DNA of 64,000 bases, taken from NCBI RefSeq assembly GCF_007290395.2, contig NZ_CP041656.2, positions 868,001 to 932,000 on the forward strand, written 5' to 3'. Position 1 is the stretch's first letter, and every line of letters starts with the position of its first letter. The stretch comes from Bradyrhizobium cosmicum (GTDB taxonomy: Bacteria > Pseudomonadota > Alphaproteobacteria > Rhizobiales > Xanthobacteraceae). The notes under the pieces were generated by a model. It was not told where the DNA came from. It saw only the letters and a program-made list of their open reading frames with translations, and did no database searches. Positions 17,841 through 27,930 of the stretch are shown in pieces. Both the position numbers and the translations under genes were made by a program.

Positions 17841-18459
17841 CTGACATCCCCTTCCGGCTTCGCCTGGTCCTTCTTTGACCTCGACGTGCCGGGCTTTGTT
17901 GCTTTCGCGGAGATAGTGCGAGGCGGGCCGTTTTGTTCTGCTTAACGCGCCCGGCAGGGGGCCCAAAACCGCGGGACAGGCTGAAACGGGCCTGCCCAAA
18001 TTGCGTAAAATTTTACGATTCGTCGGCTAGGAGGTCCCGGCTGCCGTGAAATGGAGCCGATTGCAGGCGCAGGTTGTGGGGGGCCTGATTCTGCGCCTTA
18101 TGGCTAACAGCCCGCTATTTCACGGGTTCTGTTAGTTGGGTCACAGATTTTGCTCCGTATTTGCCGCAGGATGTCGCGAGGCACCACGAACAAAAGATGA
18201 CGCAAGTATCTTCTGTTGAAGCTGTGTCGCTTATTACTTTGCATAACTGGGAATGGGCGAAATTTTGCCAGATTCAACCTTAGCTTACTTGAAATACTAC
18301 TTCAGTGCCTCTGTGCACCTGCCGCCATGTGGGGGCTCCCACGGCCAAGTGACGCGAAATCACACAAGCAATAGATGGTTTCGCTAAGGACTTGGTAATG
18401 CTATGCAAGCTTAGGCGGTCGATACTTACTTAGATTTTAACCCTTTTTACGGTGCCCGG
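17841..18459. promoter_or_regulatory. Long AT-richer space between LapG-like and giant adhesin genes
   Basis: About 620 bases with no convincing gene, visibly richer in A and T than its surroundings. It should carry both divergent promoters. It contains a perfect 14-base palindrome, CGTAAAATTTTACG, at 18004-18017, and a small hairpin GTGGG-GGCT-CCCAC at 18329-18342. No clear sigma-54 or CRP site survives inspection. Its size suggests complex regulation, or an untranslated leader on the giant gene. Confidence 0.5.
18004..18017. promoter_or_regulatory. Perfect 14-base palindrome, operator candidate
   Basis: CGTAAAATTTTACG is self-complementary over all 14 bases and lies 164 bases upstream of the LapG-like start and about 440 bases upstream of the giant gene. 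I do not recognise a regulator for it. The AT-rich core would suit a dimeric repressor or a nucleoid-type protein. Confidence 0.4.
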
Positions 18460-21400
18460 TTGAATTACGCTGGCAAATTTGACGCCGCGATTTCCTTGGA
18501 CGGCCAGGGTTTCCGCTCGCCCGCTGATGGCCAGGTCGATTCCTTTACCGCCAAAGCGCACGGTCACGTGCCTGATGGCGCATTCGTTGTTCCTGACCCG
18601 AACCTGATCTTCAACGGGGAGTTCAAGCGCGCAGGTCTCGACCTCGTGCTGTCCCACGACGGTCACGAGTTCGTCGTTCACGATTATTTCAGGGGCGACA
18701 AGCGCGCGGCGATCGCCTCGCCCGATGGCGCCCACCTCACCGGCGACATCGTCAATGCGCTCACCGGCCACGTGCAATATGCGCAGGCCGCAGGCGGCAT
18801 CGCCGCGGCCCAAATCATCGGCCACGTCACCAAGCTGTCCGGCAGCGCGACCGCGGTCCGCAACGGCGTCGCGGTCATCCTGAACAATGGTGACAACGTC
18901 GAGAAGGGCGACGTCGTCTCGACTGGCGGCGACTCGACGCTCGGCATCACCTTCATCGACGGCACCGTGTTCGGCCTGTCCTCCAATGCACGGATGGTGC
19001 TGAACGAGATGGTCTACGACCCCAACGGGTCGAGCAATTCCTCGCTGCTCAGCCTGGTGGCGGGCACCATCACCTTCGTCGCCGGCGAGACCGCCAAGCA
19101 CGGCGACATGAAGATCGACACGCCGGTCGCCACCATGGGCATCCGCGGCACGGCGGTGCTGACCCAGATCAACTTCGTCGTTCCCGCCGGTGGCGGCGAT
19201 CCGCAGCCGCAGGCGAGCTTCCAGGTGCTGGTCGAGCCGAACGGCACGACGGGCTCCTACATCCTCTTCGACAAGGTCACGCTGCTGCCGATCGCGACGG
19301 TCAACCAGGCCGGCCAGATGATCCAGATCAGCGGCGGCAACGTCTCGATCACCAATGCGCTGATGTCGCCGGACATTCAGAAGCTGATCAGCGATGTGTT
19401 CACGCTGAAGTTTACCGACAACAACACCAACACCAAGCTGACCACGAACTTCACCGACACGATCACGCCGACCAGCGACGGTCTGATGTTCAAGACCGCG
19501 GGCGGCTACAGCGCGACCGCGGTCTTTACCAACACCACTCAGCAGGGGACGGACCCTGGCCACAATCCGTCGACCAGCAACCGTATTCCCGGGCCGCCGC
19601 AGGCGCGCAGCCTCGATGCCAACGGCAATGTGAGGTCGGCGTTCGCACTGACCGAGCGCGCCGACACGACTGGCGACACCACGCATTCGGACACGGTCTC
19701 CGGCCGGATCACCTTCGTCGATCAAAACCTTGGCGACAGGCCGACCGTGAGCGTGAACCTCGCGGGCGCGCCGAACTACGTCTACAAGAGCGCCGGCCAG
19801 CAGGACGTCACCGGCTCGCTCACCGATCTGCAGAAGCAGGACATTGCGGCGACGCAGATCCAGATCGCCGTCGCTGCGGACGGTGGCAACGCCAACAACG
19901 GCTCGGCGGTCTGGACCTACACGATCCCCGACCACGTCTTCGACTTCCTCGCGGCCGGCGAAACCCTGACGCTGACCTACATGGTCCGCGTCGACAACAA
20001 TTTCTCGGTCAACCCCGAAGCCACTTTCATCCCGATCACCATCACGATCACGGGGACCAACGACAAGCCGGTGATCACCACCAGCGTGCCGGTCATCACC
20101 TTCGAAGGTGGCACCAGTATTCCGGGTGGCCCGCTCACCAGCGATGTGCCGACATCGGGGACGCTGAACTTCGACGACGTCGATCTCACCGACAAGCATA
20201 CCGTGTCGGTGGCGCTGACCAGCGCGACCCTGCCCGATGGCACCGTTCCGCCGGGCCCGCTCGCGGCGTTCCAGAGCGCGATGTCGGTTGCGATCGCGGC
20301 GGGCGCCGACAGCACCGGAGACGGCACCGGCACCATCAACTGGTCGCTGGCCAATCTGCCGGTCTATCTCGCCGACTTCATTCCGGAAGGCGCGGTGCTG
20401 ACGCTGGTCTACACTGTGACGCTCACGGATTCGCAAGGCGCGACCTCGCAGCAGACCATCACCGTCACGATCACGGGCACCGACGCGCCTGCAGTGGTGT
20501 GGATAGCGACCGATAAGCCCGGCGTTCCCTCCGGCGGGTTCTGGAAGGATGCGGGCAACTGGGCGACCGGTACGGTCCCGACCATCAATGACGACGTCAT
20601 CGTCATCACCGATCAGCTGCGCGGCCTGACGCCGTCCTATCCGGCGACGATCGACGCGGCCGCCTATGCGAAGTCGCTGACGATGAACGATTTCGGTGGT
20701 CCGCCGCCGAAGGTGATCGTCCAGGCCTCGCTGACGATCGCGGGCGCGCTCAACATGGGCGCCGATTCGATCCTCAACGTCGCTGCCACCGGGACGATGT
20801 CGGTTGGCGGCAAGGCCGAAATCCTCGACACGAGCGTGCTCACCAATGCGGGCTATGTGACGCTCGCCGGCGGAGGCGATTTCGCTGCGGGTACCGCGAT
20901 CACCAATTCCGGCACGATCGAGCTTTCCGGCGGTACGCTGAAGACGCTGGCCACGATTCACAATGCCGGCGGCACGCTGAAGGCCGATGCCGGTACGACG
21001 CTGATCGTCGATACCGGGACGATCGACGGCGGCACCGTCACCATTCTGGGCACGCTCGAGCTCGACGGCACCAGCTTGGTCAAGAACGGCACGTTGAACA
21101 ATTCCGGCACGGTCAACGTCAAGGGCACGGTCGAGTTCGCCCACGAGACCGTCTCCAACACCGCGACCGGTTTGATCGAGGTGTTGGCAAACGGCTGGCT
21201 GACGATCCACCAGGGCTCCAGCGTCACCAATTCCGGCCAGATCACGGTCGATGCCAGCGGCAGGCTCACCGTCAACGGCGCGACCATCGGCGGAGCGGGC
21301 GCGGTGATCGACACCGGCGATGGTGGCGATGACGAGGGAGGTCCCGTCCTCAACGCCGCGTTTTACGTCGCCGCAGGCGCGATCACCAATAATGGCGAGA

Positions 21401-24400
21401 TCGATCTGACCGGCGCGGCCGTCCTGAGCGGCGGCACCCTGAACAACAACGCGATCTTCAAGGCGAGCGGTGCGGGCAACGCGCTGAGCGACGAGACTGT
21501 CACCAATGCCGGCACCATAGAAGTGCTTGCCGGTGGCGCGCTCGCGATCAATCAGGGCTCGATAGTCGATAATTCGAACGGCAACGTCGTTGTCGATGAT
21601 GGCGCCGTGCTCACGCTCAACGGCGCCACGATAAGCGGCGGCGCGATCAACAATTACAGCCTTCTAGGTGGCGCCATCGACGTCACCGGCAACAGCACGA
21701 TCGACGGCGATGCGACGCTGACCAAGGGCACCGTCACGGTCGAGAGCGGCGTCACGCTGACGCTCGACGACGTGACCGTGGCGGGAGCCACGATCACCAA
21801 TCGTGGCACGGTCAAGGTCGATGCGGGCAAGGAGCTGACGCTGGCAGGCTCGATCCTGACCGGCGGCACGCTCACTCTTGCCGGCACGCTGGAATCGACC
21901 GGCACGAGCGCGATCCACAGCGCCGACCTCGACAATACCGGAACGATCTCCGTCACCAGCGGTACGCTGACGATCGATCTCCATGCGCTCACCAATCACA
22001 ACCTGATCGAGGCTGTGACGGGCGGCACGCTGAAGCTGACGACAGCGACCGTCACCAACACCGGCGGAATGATCTCGGTCGACGGGACCTCGAAGCTCTA
22101 TCTGACCGACGTTACGATCAACGGCGGCAGCCTGACCAATGCCGGCAATCTCTACAGCACCGGCCTCAACACGGTCACGGGCAGCGTCACCAACACCGGC
22201 GGCACCATCGAGGTTCAGAACGGCACGCTCAACCTCGCCGGCGGCATCGAGGGCGCCGGCAAGGTGATCGTCGACGACGACGCGACGCTGGAGTTTTCGA
22301 ACGCGACCGGCTCGATCCACATCGTCAATTCCGGCTCGATCGTGAGTTCCGGAAGCGGCGCGGCGATCCACATCGAGCAGGCGGCGGGTTCGGTGATCGA
22401 TAATGACGGCACCATCGGGTCGGCCCTTGTGGATCCGGCCTCCGGGACCGACGCGATCGTCGCGAACGGTGGGCACGTCACGATCACCAACACCGGCGAC
22501 ATCAACGGCAATATCTCGGTCGCAAGCGCCACGTTCAACAACAACGCGGGCGGCACCTGGACCGTATCCGGCACCAGCGTGTTCGGTAACGCGTCCACCA
22601 TCGTCAATCATGGCGATATCAACCTGCATGGCGCGTCGATCTCCGGCACCGGGCTGACCATCGAGAATGACAGCCACATCAACAGCTACGGTACGGCGAC
22701 GATCACCGGCGCGATCACCAATACCGGCACCATCGAGATCCATGACGGCGAGCTGACGCTGTTCGGCTCGCTGTCGGGTGCGGGCTCGGTCACCGTCGAT
22801 GTCGGCGCGCACCTGATCCTCGAAGGCACGGTGGCGCAAACGATCCACCTCGACGGTGATGGCGCAGGACTTCAGATTGATACGGACACGTTCGGCGGCT
22901 CGATCGCGGACCTGTCCGTGAACGACACGATCGAACTGTCGACGATCAAGTGGGGCACCGGCACCAGCGCCGTCTACGTGCCAAATGCCGGCGACCCCGC
23001 GAGCGGCGGCGTGCTCACGGTCACCGGCGACGATGGCAAGACCATCGAGCTGACCCTCGTCGGCGATTATCGCAACGCGCACTTCGCGGGCAGCGACGAT
23101 GGCGGCCACACGCTGATCACGATGCATGCGAACGACGATGCGCCGTCGTTCGACGTGGCCCATGCATCGCTGACCGCCAGCTTCTCCGAGCGCGAGAACA
23201 CCACCGGCTCCGGCGATTCGGACCCGGTGCCTGCCGCGACCGGCTCGATCGGCTTCACCGACATCGACCTGACCGACCGTCCGACCGCGGCGATCACGCA
23301 CCAGACCACGACATGGCTGGATGCCGACCACAGCACGCCGCTGACGCTGACAACCGGTCAGGCGTCGGCGCTCGAGCAGGCGCTGTCGATCCTTGGCAGC
23401 GGCAAGAACAACGGTACGGTCGGATGGAGTTATTCGATCGTCGACAACGCGCTCGATTTCCTCGGCGAGGGCCAGACCGCGACGGTCGTCTCCACCATCA
23501 CGCTCACTGACGATTACGGCAAGGCTGCCACCGCCGACGTCACCATCACGATCGCCGGCAAGAACGACGCGCCGACGCTGGCGTCCGTGACCAAGGGCGG
23601 GCTGGTGGACACGGCCGCGAACGACAGTTTCACGGATATCGAAGGGACACTGGCCGGGACCGACGTCGACAGCGGCGAGACGGCGACGCTGAAATATGCC
23701 GTGCTCGACGCGACGAACCATGAGGCGATGACAGTCACGGGTCAGTACGGCTCGCTGACGGTCTGCGAAGACGGCAGCTACAAATACGTTCCGAATGCCG
23801 CCGCGATCAACGCGCTCTCGCAAGGCAACTATACGGACACTTTCACGGTCCAGACCAAGGACGCCCAGGGCGCCGTCGGCACGGCGTCGTTCAAGGTGAA
23901 CGTCACCGGCGCCAACGATGCGCCGACCGTCACGGCCGCAAGTGGCGATAGCGCCGGCGCCACCGTCAGCGAGACCAATGCCGGCGTGGACAAGACCGGC
24001 ACGCTGACCGTGTCCGATCTCGACACCAGCGATCACGTCGGCGTGGCGGTCGACCACGTCACCGTCACACTCGACGGTCATTTGCAGGCCGACGGCGGCA
24101 TCGGTGGTTTGACGGGAACGAATCTGCTCAGCTATTTCACCGTCCCGTCCGGTGACATCCTGAACGGCACGGCCGACCACGCCCAGTTCGGCTGGGAATT
24201 CAATTCGGGCAGCCAGACCTTCGACTTCCTCGCCGCCGGCCAGACGCTGACGCTGGAATATGCGATCGTGCCTGATGATGGACACGCGGCGACCGGCACC
24301 GGCAATGGTGTCGTCACCATCACCATCAACGGGACCAACGACGCGCCGGTTCTCGACAACACGTCGCTGGCCTCGGTCGTCGGGAATGACAGTAATCCGG

Positions 24401-25509
24401 ACGGCGCGACGATCAGCAGCCTGTTCACCGACAAGTTCCATGACGCCGACGCCAGCTCGAGCTTCCAGGCCATCGCGGTGACGTCCGATGCCGCCTCGGC
24501 GGCGCAGGGCATCTGGCAATACGAGGTAGCCGGGACCGATCAGTGGGTCACGATCGGAGCGGTCAGCGATGCCAATGCGCTGGTGCTCAGCACCGACACG
24601 CTGCTCCGGTTCGTTCCGGCCGACGGCTTTGCCGGCGTACCGGGCTCGCTGGGCGTCCATGCGCTCGACGACACTTATACCGGCGGCATCACCAATGCGG
24701 CCTCAGCGGCGACGACCGACATCACGGGCGGCACCGGCGGCACCACGCCGATCTCGGAGCTCACCATCATCGACACGCAAGTAATCGCGCCCGAGAATCC
24801 GCGGCCGAGCGGCCCTGTCATCAACACCGACAGCTTCCACGTCTCGCATTTCAGCGAGGGCAGCGTCACCGACGTCATTACCGATCTCGTGGTCACCGAC
24901 GCCGATGCGGGCGCGGCGACCGATGCCTTCAATGTCGAGGTGTCGACATCGCATCCTGATACAAGCAGCGTCGGTGTTTATCCGACGTCCGGTACGCTCG
25001 AGCAGATCAACACCGGCCTCGGGGACGGTTACGGCATCTCCTACGAGCCGACCGGCGCCGATCCGGAAGCCCAGTCGCCGGCGATCGATCGGATCACGGT
25101 GAAGGTGACCGACACCACAACGAACCTGTCCGACACCGTGAACTTCATCTTCGTCGAGGGCGCCAACAGCCAGGACATCACCCTTGAGGGTACCGGCGGC
25201 AAGGACGTCATCTTCGCGACCGAGTCGAGCGACACGCTGACCGGCGGTGCCGCCAAGGACCAGTTCGTGTTCGGGCCGGCGGCGTCGCAGGACACCATCC
25301 AGCACACCGTCAACGATTTCGAGTTCGGCCTCGACAAGATCGATCTGCGGGAGTTCGGCGGCATCAGCTCCGTGAACGATCTTGCCCCGACCTCGCAGGA
25401 CGGCGGTACACTGCTCACGCTCGACAACCACGAGACGATCCTGCTCAAGGGTGTCGCCCTCGGCAATCTCAGCACCACCGATTTCATCTTCGGGACCCAC
25501 GTCGCATAA
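18460..25509 (+). CDS. Giant FecR/VCBS-repeat protein with type I secretion C-terminus (adhesin-like)
   Basis: 2349 residues, lacking a Sec signal. Order of parts by my count: a distinct N-terminal region (1-120); a FecR-like domain (about 121-235, with RNGVAVILNNGDNVEKGD and VATMGIRGTAVL); two VCBS/cadherin-like repeats (about 400-680, each closing with an ITITGTND-type strand); about 850 residues of short beta-helix-like units built on TITNxGTIEV (about 690-1550); three more VCBS repeats to about 1967; two further beta domains; and a serralysin/VC_A0849-like C-terminus (GGAAKDQFVFGP, then DFEFGLDKIDLREF). This fits a type I secreted surface adhesin. The only start I can place is the TTG at 18460, without a good ribosome site; the frame is closed upstream by TAG at 18412. 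The first methionine codon is near residue 178, so initiation needs checking. Confidence 0.85.
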   Translation: MNYAGKFDAAISLDGQGFRSPADGQVDSFTAKAHGHVPDGAFVVPDPNLIFNGEFKRAGLDLVLSHDGHEFVVHDYFRGDKRAAIASPDGAHLTGDIVNALTGHVQYAQAAGGIAAAQIIGHVTKLSGSATAVRNGVAVILNNGDNVEKGDVVSTGGDSTLGITFIDGTVFGLSSNARMVLNEMVYDPNGSSNSSLLSLVAGTITFVAGETAKHGDMKIDTPVATMGIRGTAVLTQINFVVPAGGGDPQPQASFQVLVEPNGTTGSYILFDKVTLLPIATVNQAGQMIQISGGNVSITNALMSPDIQKLISDVFTLKFTDNNTNTKLTTNFTDTITPTSDGLMFKTAGGYSATAVFTNTTQQGTDPGHNPSTSNRIPGPPQARSLDANGNVRSAFALTERADTTGDTTHSDTVSGRITFVDQNLGDRPTVSVNLAGAPNYVYKSAGQQDVTGSLTDLQKQDIAATQIQIAVAADGGNANNGSAVWTYTIPDHVFDFLAAGETLTLTYMVRVDNNFSVNPEATFIPITITITGTNDKPVITTSVPVITFEGGTSIPGGPLTSDVPTSGTLNFDDVDLTDKHTVSVALTSATLPDGTVPPGPLAAFQSAMSVAIAAGADSTGDGTGTINWSLANLPVYLADFIPEGAVLTLVYTVTLTDSQGATSQQTITVTITGTDAPAVVWIATDKPGVPSGGFWKDAGNWATGTVPTINDDVIVITDQLRGLTPSYPATIDAAAYAKSLTMNDFGGPPPKVIVQASLTIAGALNMGADSILNVAATGTMSVGGKAEILDTSVLTNAGYVTLAGGGDFAAGTAITNSGTIELSGGTLKTLATIHNAGGTLKADAGTTLIVDTGTIDGGTVTILGTLELDGTSLVKNGTLNNSGTVNVKGTVEFAHETVSNTATGLIEVLANGWLTIHQGSSVTNSGQITVDASGRLTVNGATIGGAGAVIDTGDGGDDEGGPVLNAAFYVAAGAITNNGEIDLTGAAVLSGGTLNNNAIFKASGAGNALSDETVTNAGTIEVLAGGALAINQGSIVDNSNGNVVVDDGAVLTLNGATISGGAINNYSLLGGAIDVTGNSTIDGDATLTKGTVTVESGVTLTLDDVTVAGATITNRGTVKVDAGKELTLAGSILTGGTLTLAGTLESTGTSAIHSADLDNTGTISVTSGTLTIDLHALTNHNLIEAVTGGTLKLTTATVTNTGGMISVDGTSKLYLTDVTINGGSLTNAGNLYSTGLNTVTGSVTNTGGTIEVQNGTLNLAGGIEGAGKVIVDDDATLEFSNATGSIHIVNSGSIVSSGSGAAIHIEQAAGSVIDNDGTIGSALVDPASGTDAIVANGGHVTITNTGDINGNISVASATFNNNAGGTWTVSGTSVFGNASTIVNHGDINLHGASISGTGLTIENDSHINSYGTATITGAITNTGTIEIHDGELTLFGSLSGAGSVTVDVGAHLILEGTVAQTIHLDGDGAGLQIDTDTFGGSIADLSVNDTIELSTIKWGTGTSAVYVPNAGDPASGGVLTVTGDDGKTIELTLVGDYRNAHFAGSDDGGHTLITMHANDDAPSFDVAHASLTASFSERENTTGSGDSDPVPAATGSIGFTDIDLTDRPTAAITHQTTTWLDADHSTPLTLTTGQASALEQALSILGSGKNNGTVGWSYSIVDNALDFLGEGQTATVVSTITLTDDYGKAATADVTITIAGKNDAPTLASVTKGGLVDTAANDSFTDIEGTLAGTDVDSGETATLKYAVLDATNHEAMTVTGQYGSLTVCEDGSYKYVPNAAAINALSQGNYTDTFTVQTKDAQGAVGTASFKVNVTGANDAPTVTAASGDSAGATVSETNAGVDKTGTLTVSDLDTSDHVGVAVDHVTVTLDGHLQADGGIGGLTGTNLLSYFTVPSGDILNGTADHAQFGWEFNSGSQTFDFLAAGQTLTLEYAIVPDDGHAATGTGNGVVTITINGTNDAPVLDNTSLASVVGNDSNPDGATISSLFTDKFHDADASSSFQAIAVTSDAASAAQGIWQYEVAGTDQWVTIGAVSDANALVLSTDTLLRFVPADGFAGVPGSLGVHALDDTYTGGITNAASAATTDITGGTGGTTPISELTIIDTQVIAPENPRPSGPVINTDSFHVSHFSEGSVTDVITDLVVTDADAGAATDAFNVEVSTSHPDTSSVGVYPTSGTLEQINTGLGDGYGISYEPTGADPEAQSPAIDRITVKVTDTTTNLSDTVNFIFVEGANSQDITLEGTGGKDVIFATESSDTLTGGAAKDQFVFGPAASQDTIQHTVNDFEFGLDKIDLREFGGISSVNDLAPTSQDGGTLLTLDNHETILLKGVALGNLSTTDFIFGTHVA

Positions 25510-25658
25510 CGATGCGCCGGAAGGTCCTCGCGACCCGCCGCCCGGCCCGGCCGCGGCAAAAAATCCGTCATCCTCCGCCAGCAAAGAATAGAAAATCGCC
25601 CACAGACGCTCCATGATCGGCGCACCCGGCGTGATGCGAGGCAGGACATCCGACTGAT

Positions 25659-27890
25659 ATGAAACGTCTAAAGATCCTGCGGCGGTGGTTTGCGCGGAAG
25701 CTCGGCTTCGCCCGCGTGATGTGTCTTGCGCTGCTGGTGCTGTTTGCCGGCGCGCGGCTGTGGGATCCGCCGCCGATCCAGGAATTGCGACTGCGCACCT
25801 TCGACATGTTTCAGCTGATCGATCCGCGCCACAAGGCTGCACGGCCGGTCACCATCGTCGATATCGACGACAAGAGTCTCGCCAAGCTCGGCCAGTGGCC
25901 GTGGCCGCGGACGCGGATCGCCGATCTGATCCAGAACCTCACCAACAACGGCGCGGTGGTGATCGGATTCGACGTGGTGTTCTCGGAAGCGGACCGGCTC
26001 AACCCCGATCTGGTCGCGAGCCAGATGCGCGATCTCGACGATGCCACCCGCGCCAAGCTGCGCGAGTTGCCGAGCAACGACCAGATCCTCGCCGATGCGA
26101 TCAAGCGTTCGCGCGTAGTGCTGGGCGAGACCGGGCAGCGGGCGATCGCGACCGAGATCGACAAGTCGCTCCCCTTCACCGGCGTCGCGACCGTCGGGGA
26201 GGAGGGCGCCGAACGCTTCCTGTTCGAATTCCCGGGCCTGCTGCGCAACGTGCCCGCGATCGAGAAGGTCGCGGCCGGCCGCGGCCTGTTCACCATCAGG
26301 ACCGAGCGTGACGGCCTGATCCGCCGCGTGCCGATGGTGATGCGCGCCCAGGGCAACATCATGCCCTCGCTCAGCCTGGAGATCCTGCGTGTCGTCACGG
26401 GAACACCGACGCTGCTGGTGCGGACCGACAAGACCGGCGTTCGCGCGGTTCGCCTCAAGGGCGCGGAGATTCCGACCGACAAGAATGGCCAGCTCTGGGT
26501 GCATTACGCGCGCCAGGACCCTTCGATCTATGTGTCCGCCGCCGACGTGCTCGACAACACCGTGCCGCCCGGCAAGATCGCCGGCAAGCTGATCCTGGTC
26601 GGCACCTCCGCGGTCGGACTGAACGACATCAAGACCACGCCGGTGTCCTCGACCATGCCGGGCGTCGAGATCCACGCCCAGGTGCTCGAAAGCGTGCTGA
26701 GCGGCGCGATCATCTCGCAGCCGAACTACGCGCTCGGCGTCGAATTGCTCGCGGCGCTGTTCATCGGCCTTCTCGTCATCATCTTCACGCCGAACCTCGG
26801 GCCCGTGCGGCTGGTGCTCGCGGGTGCGACCTTCGCCGCGATCCTGATCGGTGTGTCCTGGTTCTTCTACGCGCAGTACCGCTATCTGATCGACTTCACC
26901 TATCCGCTGCTCTCGACCACGGCGATCTATCTGACGCTGATCTTCGCCAGCTTCGTGCGCGAGCAGCGCCAGCGCGTGCAGATCCGCGGCATGTTCGCGC
27001 AATACATGTCGCCGGTGCTGGTCGAGCAGCTGGCGCAGTCTCCGGAAAAGCTCGTGCTCGGCGGCGAGGAGCGCGTGATGACGATCATGTTCTCCGACGT
27101 GCGCGGCTTCACCACGATCTCGGAGACCTACAAGCACGATCCCCAGGGGCTGATCGCGCTGATGAACCGGTTCCTGACGCCGCTCACGGACGTGATCATC
27201 GATCAGAAGGGCTACATCGACAAATACATGGGCGACGCCATCATGGCGTTCTGGAACGCGCCGCTCGACGATGCCGAGCACGAGGTCAACGCCTGCGAGG
27301 CCGCGATCCAGATGCTGGAGCGGATCGACGCCGTCAACAAGGAGCGCGAGCAGGAGGCCGCCGACGGCGGCCACGTCTACATCCCGCTCAACGTCGGCAT
27401 CGGCCTCAACACCGGCATCGGCGTGGTCGGCAACATGGGCTCCGACCTGAAGAAGAACTATTCGGTGCTCGGCGACAGCGTCAATCTCGCGTCGCGTCTC
27501 GAAGGACAGTCGAAGGAGTACGGCTTCCCGATCATCGTGGGCTCCCGGACCGCGCTCGCGGCCAAGGACAAGTTCGCCATCCTCGAGCTCGACTTCATCA
27601 TGGTCAAGGGCAAGACCGAGCCGGAGGTGATCTATGCCATCGCCGGCCGCGACGACGTGATGCAGTCGGCAGCGTTCCAGCGCCTGCGCAACATCACCAT
27701 CGAGATGCTCGGCTGCTACCGCGGCCGCGACTGGCAGGGCGCGCTCGACGCCATCGAACGCGGCCGCCGCAGCGAGGATGCCGACACGCTGGAAAAACTG
27801 TTCAAGCTCTACGAGATCCGCATCAGGGATTTCCAGGTCAACCCGCCGGCGGAAGGCTGGACCGGGGCGTATGCGCTGCTGACGAAGTAG
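25659..27890 (+). CDS. CHASE2-domain adenylate/guanylate cyclase (class III)
   Basis: A 743-residue membrane protein. A first membrane segment (about 18-34) leads into an extracytoplasmic CHASE2 sensor (about 40-350, with VTIVDIDDKSLAKLGQWPWPR and TTPVSSTMPGVEIHAQVLES). Three or so membrane segments follow (about 365-440), then a cytoplasmic cyclase domain. Metal-binding aspartates are Asp480 in FSDVRGFT and Asp526 in YMGDAIMAF; GDSVNLASRLEG is also intact, so it should be active. It makes cAMP or cGMP in response to an outside signal. It starts 149 bases after the giant FecR-domain gene on the same strand. CHASE2 and FecR domains are recurrent genome partners, which suggests a functional link. 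Confidence 0.9.
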   Translation: MKRLKILRRWFARKLGFARVMCLALLVLFAGARLWDPPPIQELRLRTFDMFQLIDPRHKAARPVTIVDIDDKSLAKLGQWPWPRTRIADLIQNLTNNGAVVIGFDVVFSEADRLNPDLVASQMRDLDDATRAKLRELPSNDQILADAIKRSRVVLGETGQRAIATEIDKSLPFTGVATVGEEGAERFLFEFPGLLRNVPAIEKVAAGRGLFTIRTERDGLIRRVPMVMRAQGNIMPSLSLEILRVVTGTPTLLVRTDKTGVRAVRLKGAEIPTDKNGQLWVHYARQDPSIYVSAADVLDNTVPPGKIAGKLILVGTSAVGLNDIKTTPVSSTMPGVEIHAQVLESVLSGAIISQPNYALGVELLAALFIGLLVIIFTPNLGPVRLVLAGATFAAILIGVSWFFYAQYRYLIDFTYPLLSTTAIYLTLIFASFVREQRQRVQIRGMFAQYMSPVLVEQLAQSPEKLVLGGEERVMTIMFSDVRGFTTISETYKHDPQGLIALMNRFLTPLTDVIIDQKGYIDKYMGDAIMAFWNAPLDDAEHEVNACEAAIQMLERIDAVNKEREQEAADGGHVYIPLNVGIGLNTGIGVVGNMGSDLKKNYSVLGDSVNLASRLEGQSKEYGFPIIVGSRTALAAKDKFAILELDFIMVKGKTEPEVIYAIAGRDDVMQSAAFQRLRNITIEMLGCYRGRDWQGALDAIERGRRSEDADTLEKLFKLYEIRIRDFQVNPPAEGWTGAYALLTK

Positions 27891-27930
27891 GGCTCGGGCG
27901 AGGAGCCTCCGCTGGCGCTACAACAATGGT

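Noticed and set aside
18349..18363. CRP-like site GTGA-N7-TCAC upstream of the giant gene, attractive because a cyclase is encoded nearby
   Set aside because: The spacing is seven bases, not the six required by CRP/FNR-type dimers, and the outer positions do not match.
18392..18408. Sigma-54-like TTGGTAATGCTATGCAA upstream of the giant gene
   Set aside because: GG and GC are nine bases apart instead of ten, and the -24 element lacks the C-A pair.
18430..24660. Very long open frames of more than 900 codons antisense to the giant gene
   Set aside because: They are arginine/aspartate/glycine-rich translations of the opposite strand of a repetitive GC-rich gene, with no domain pattern or ribosome site.
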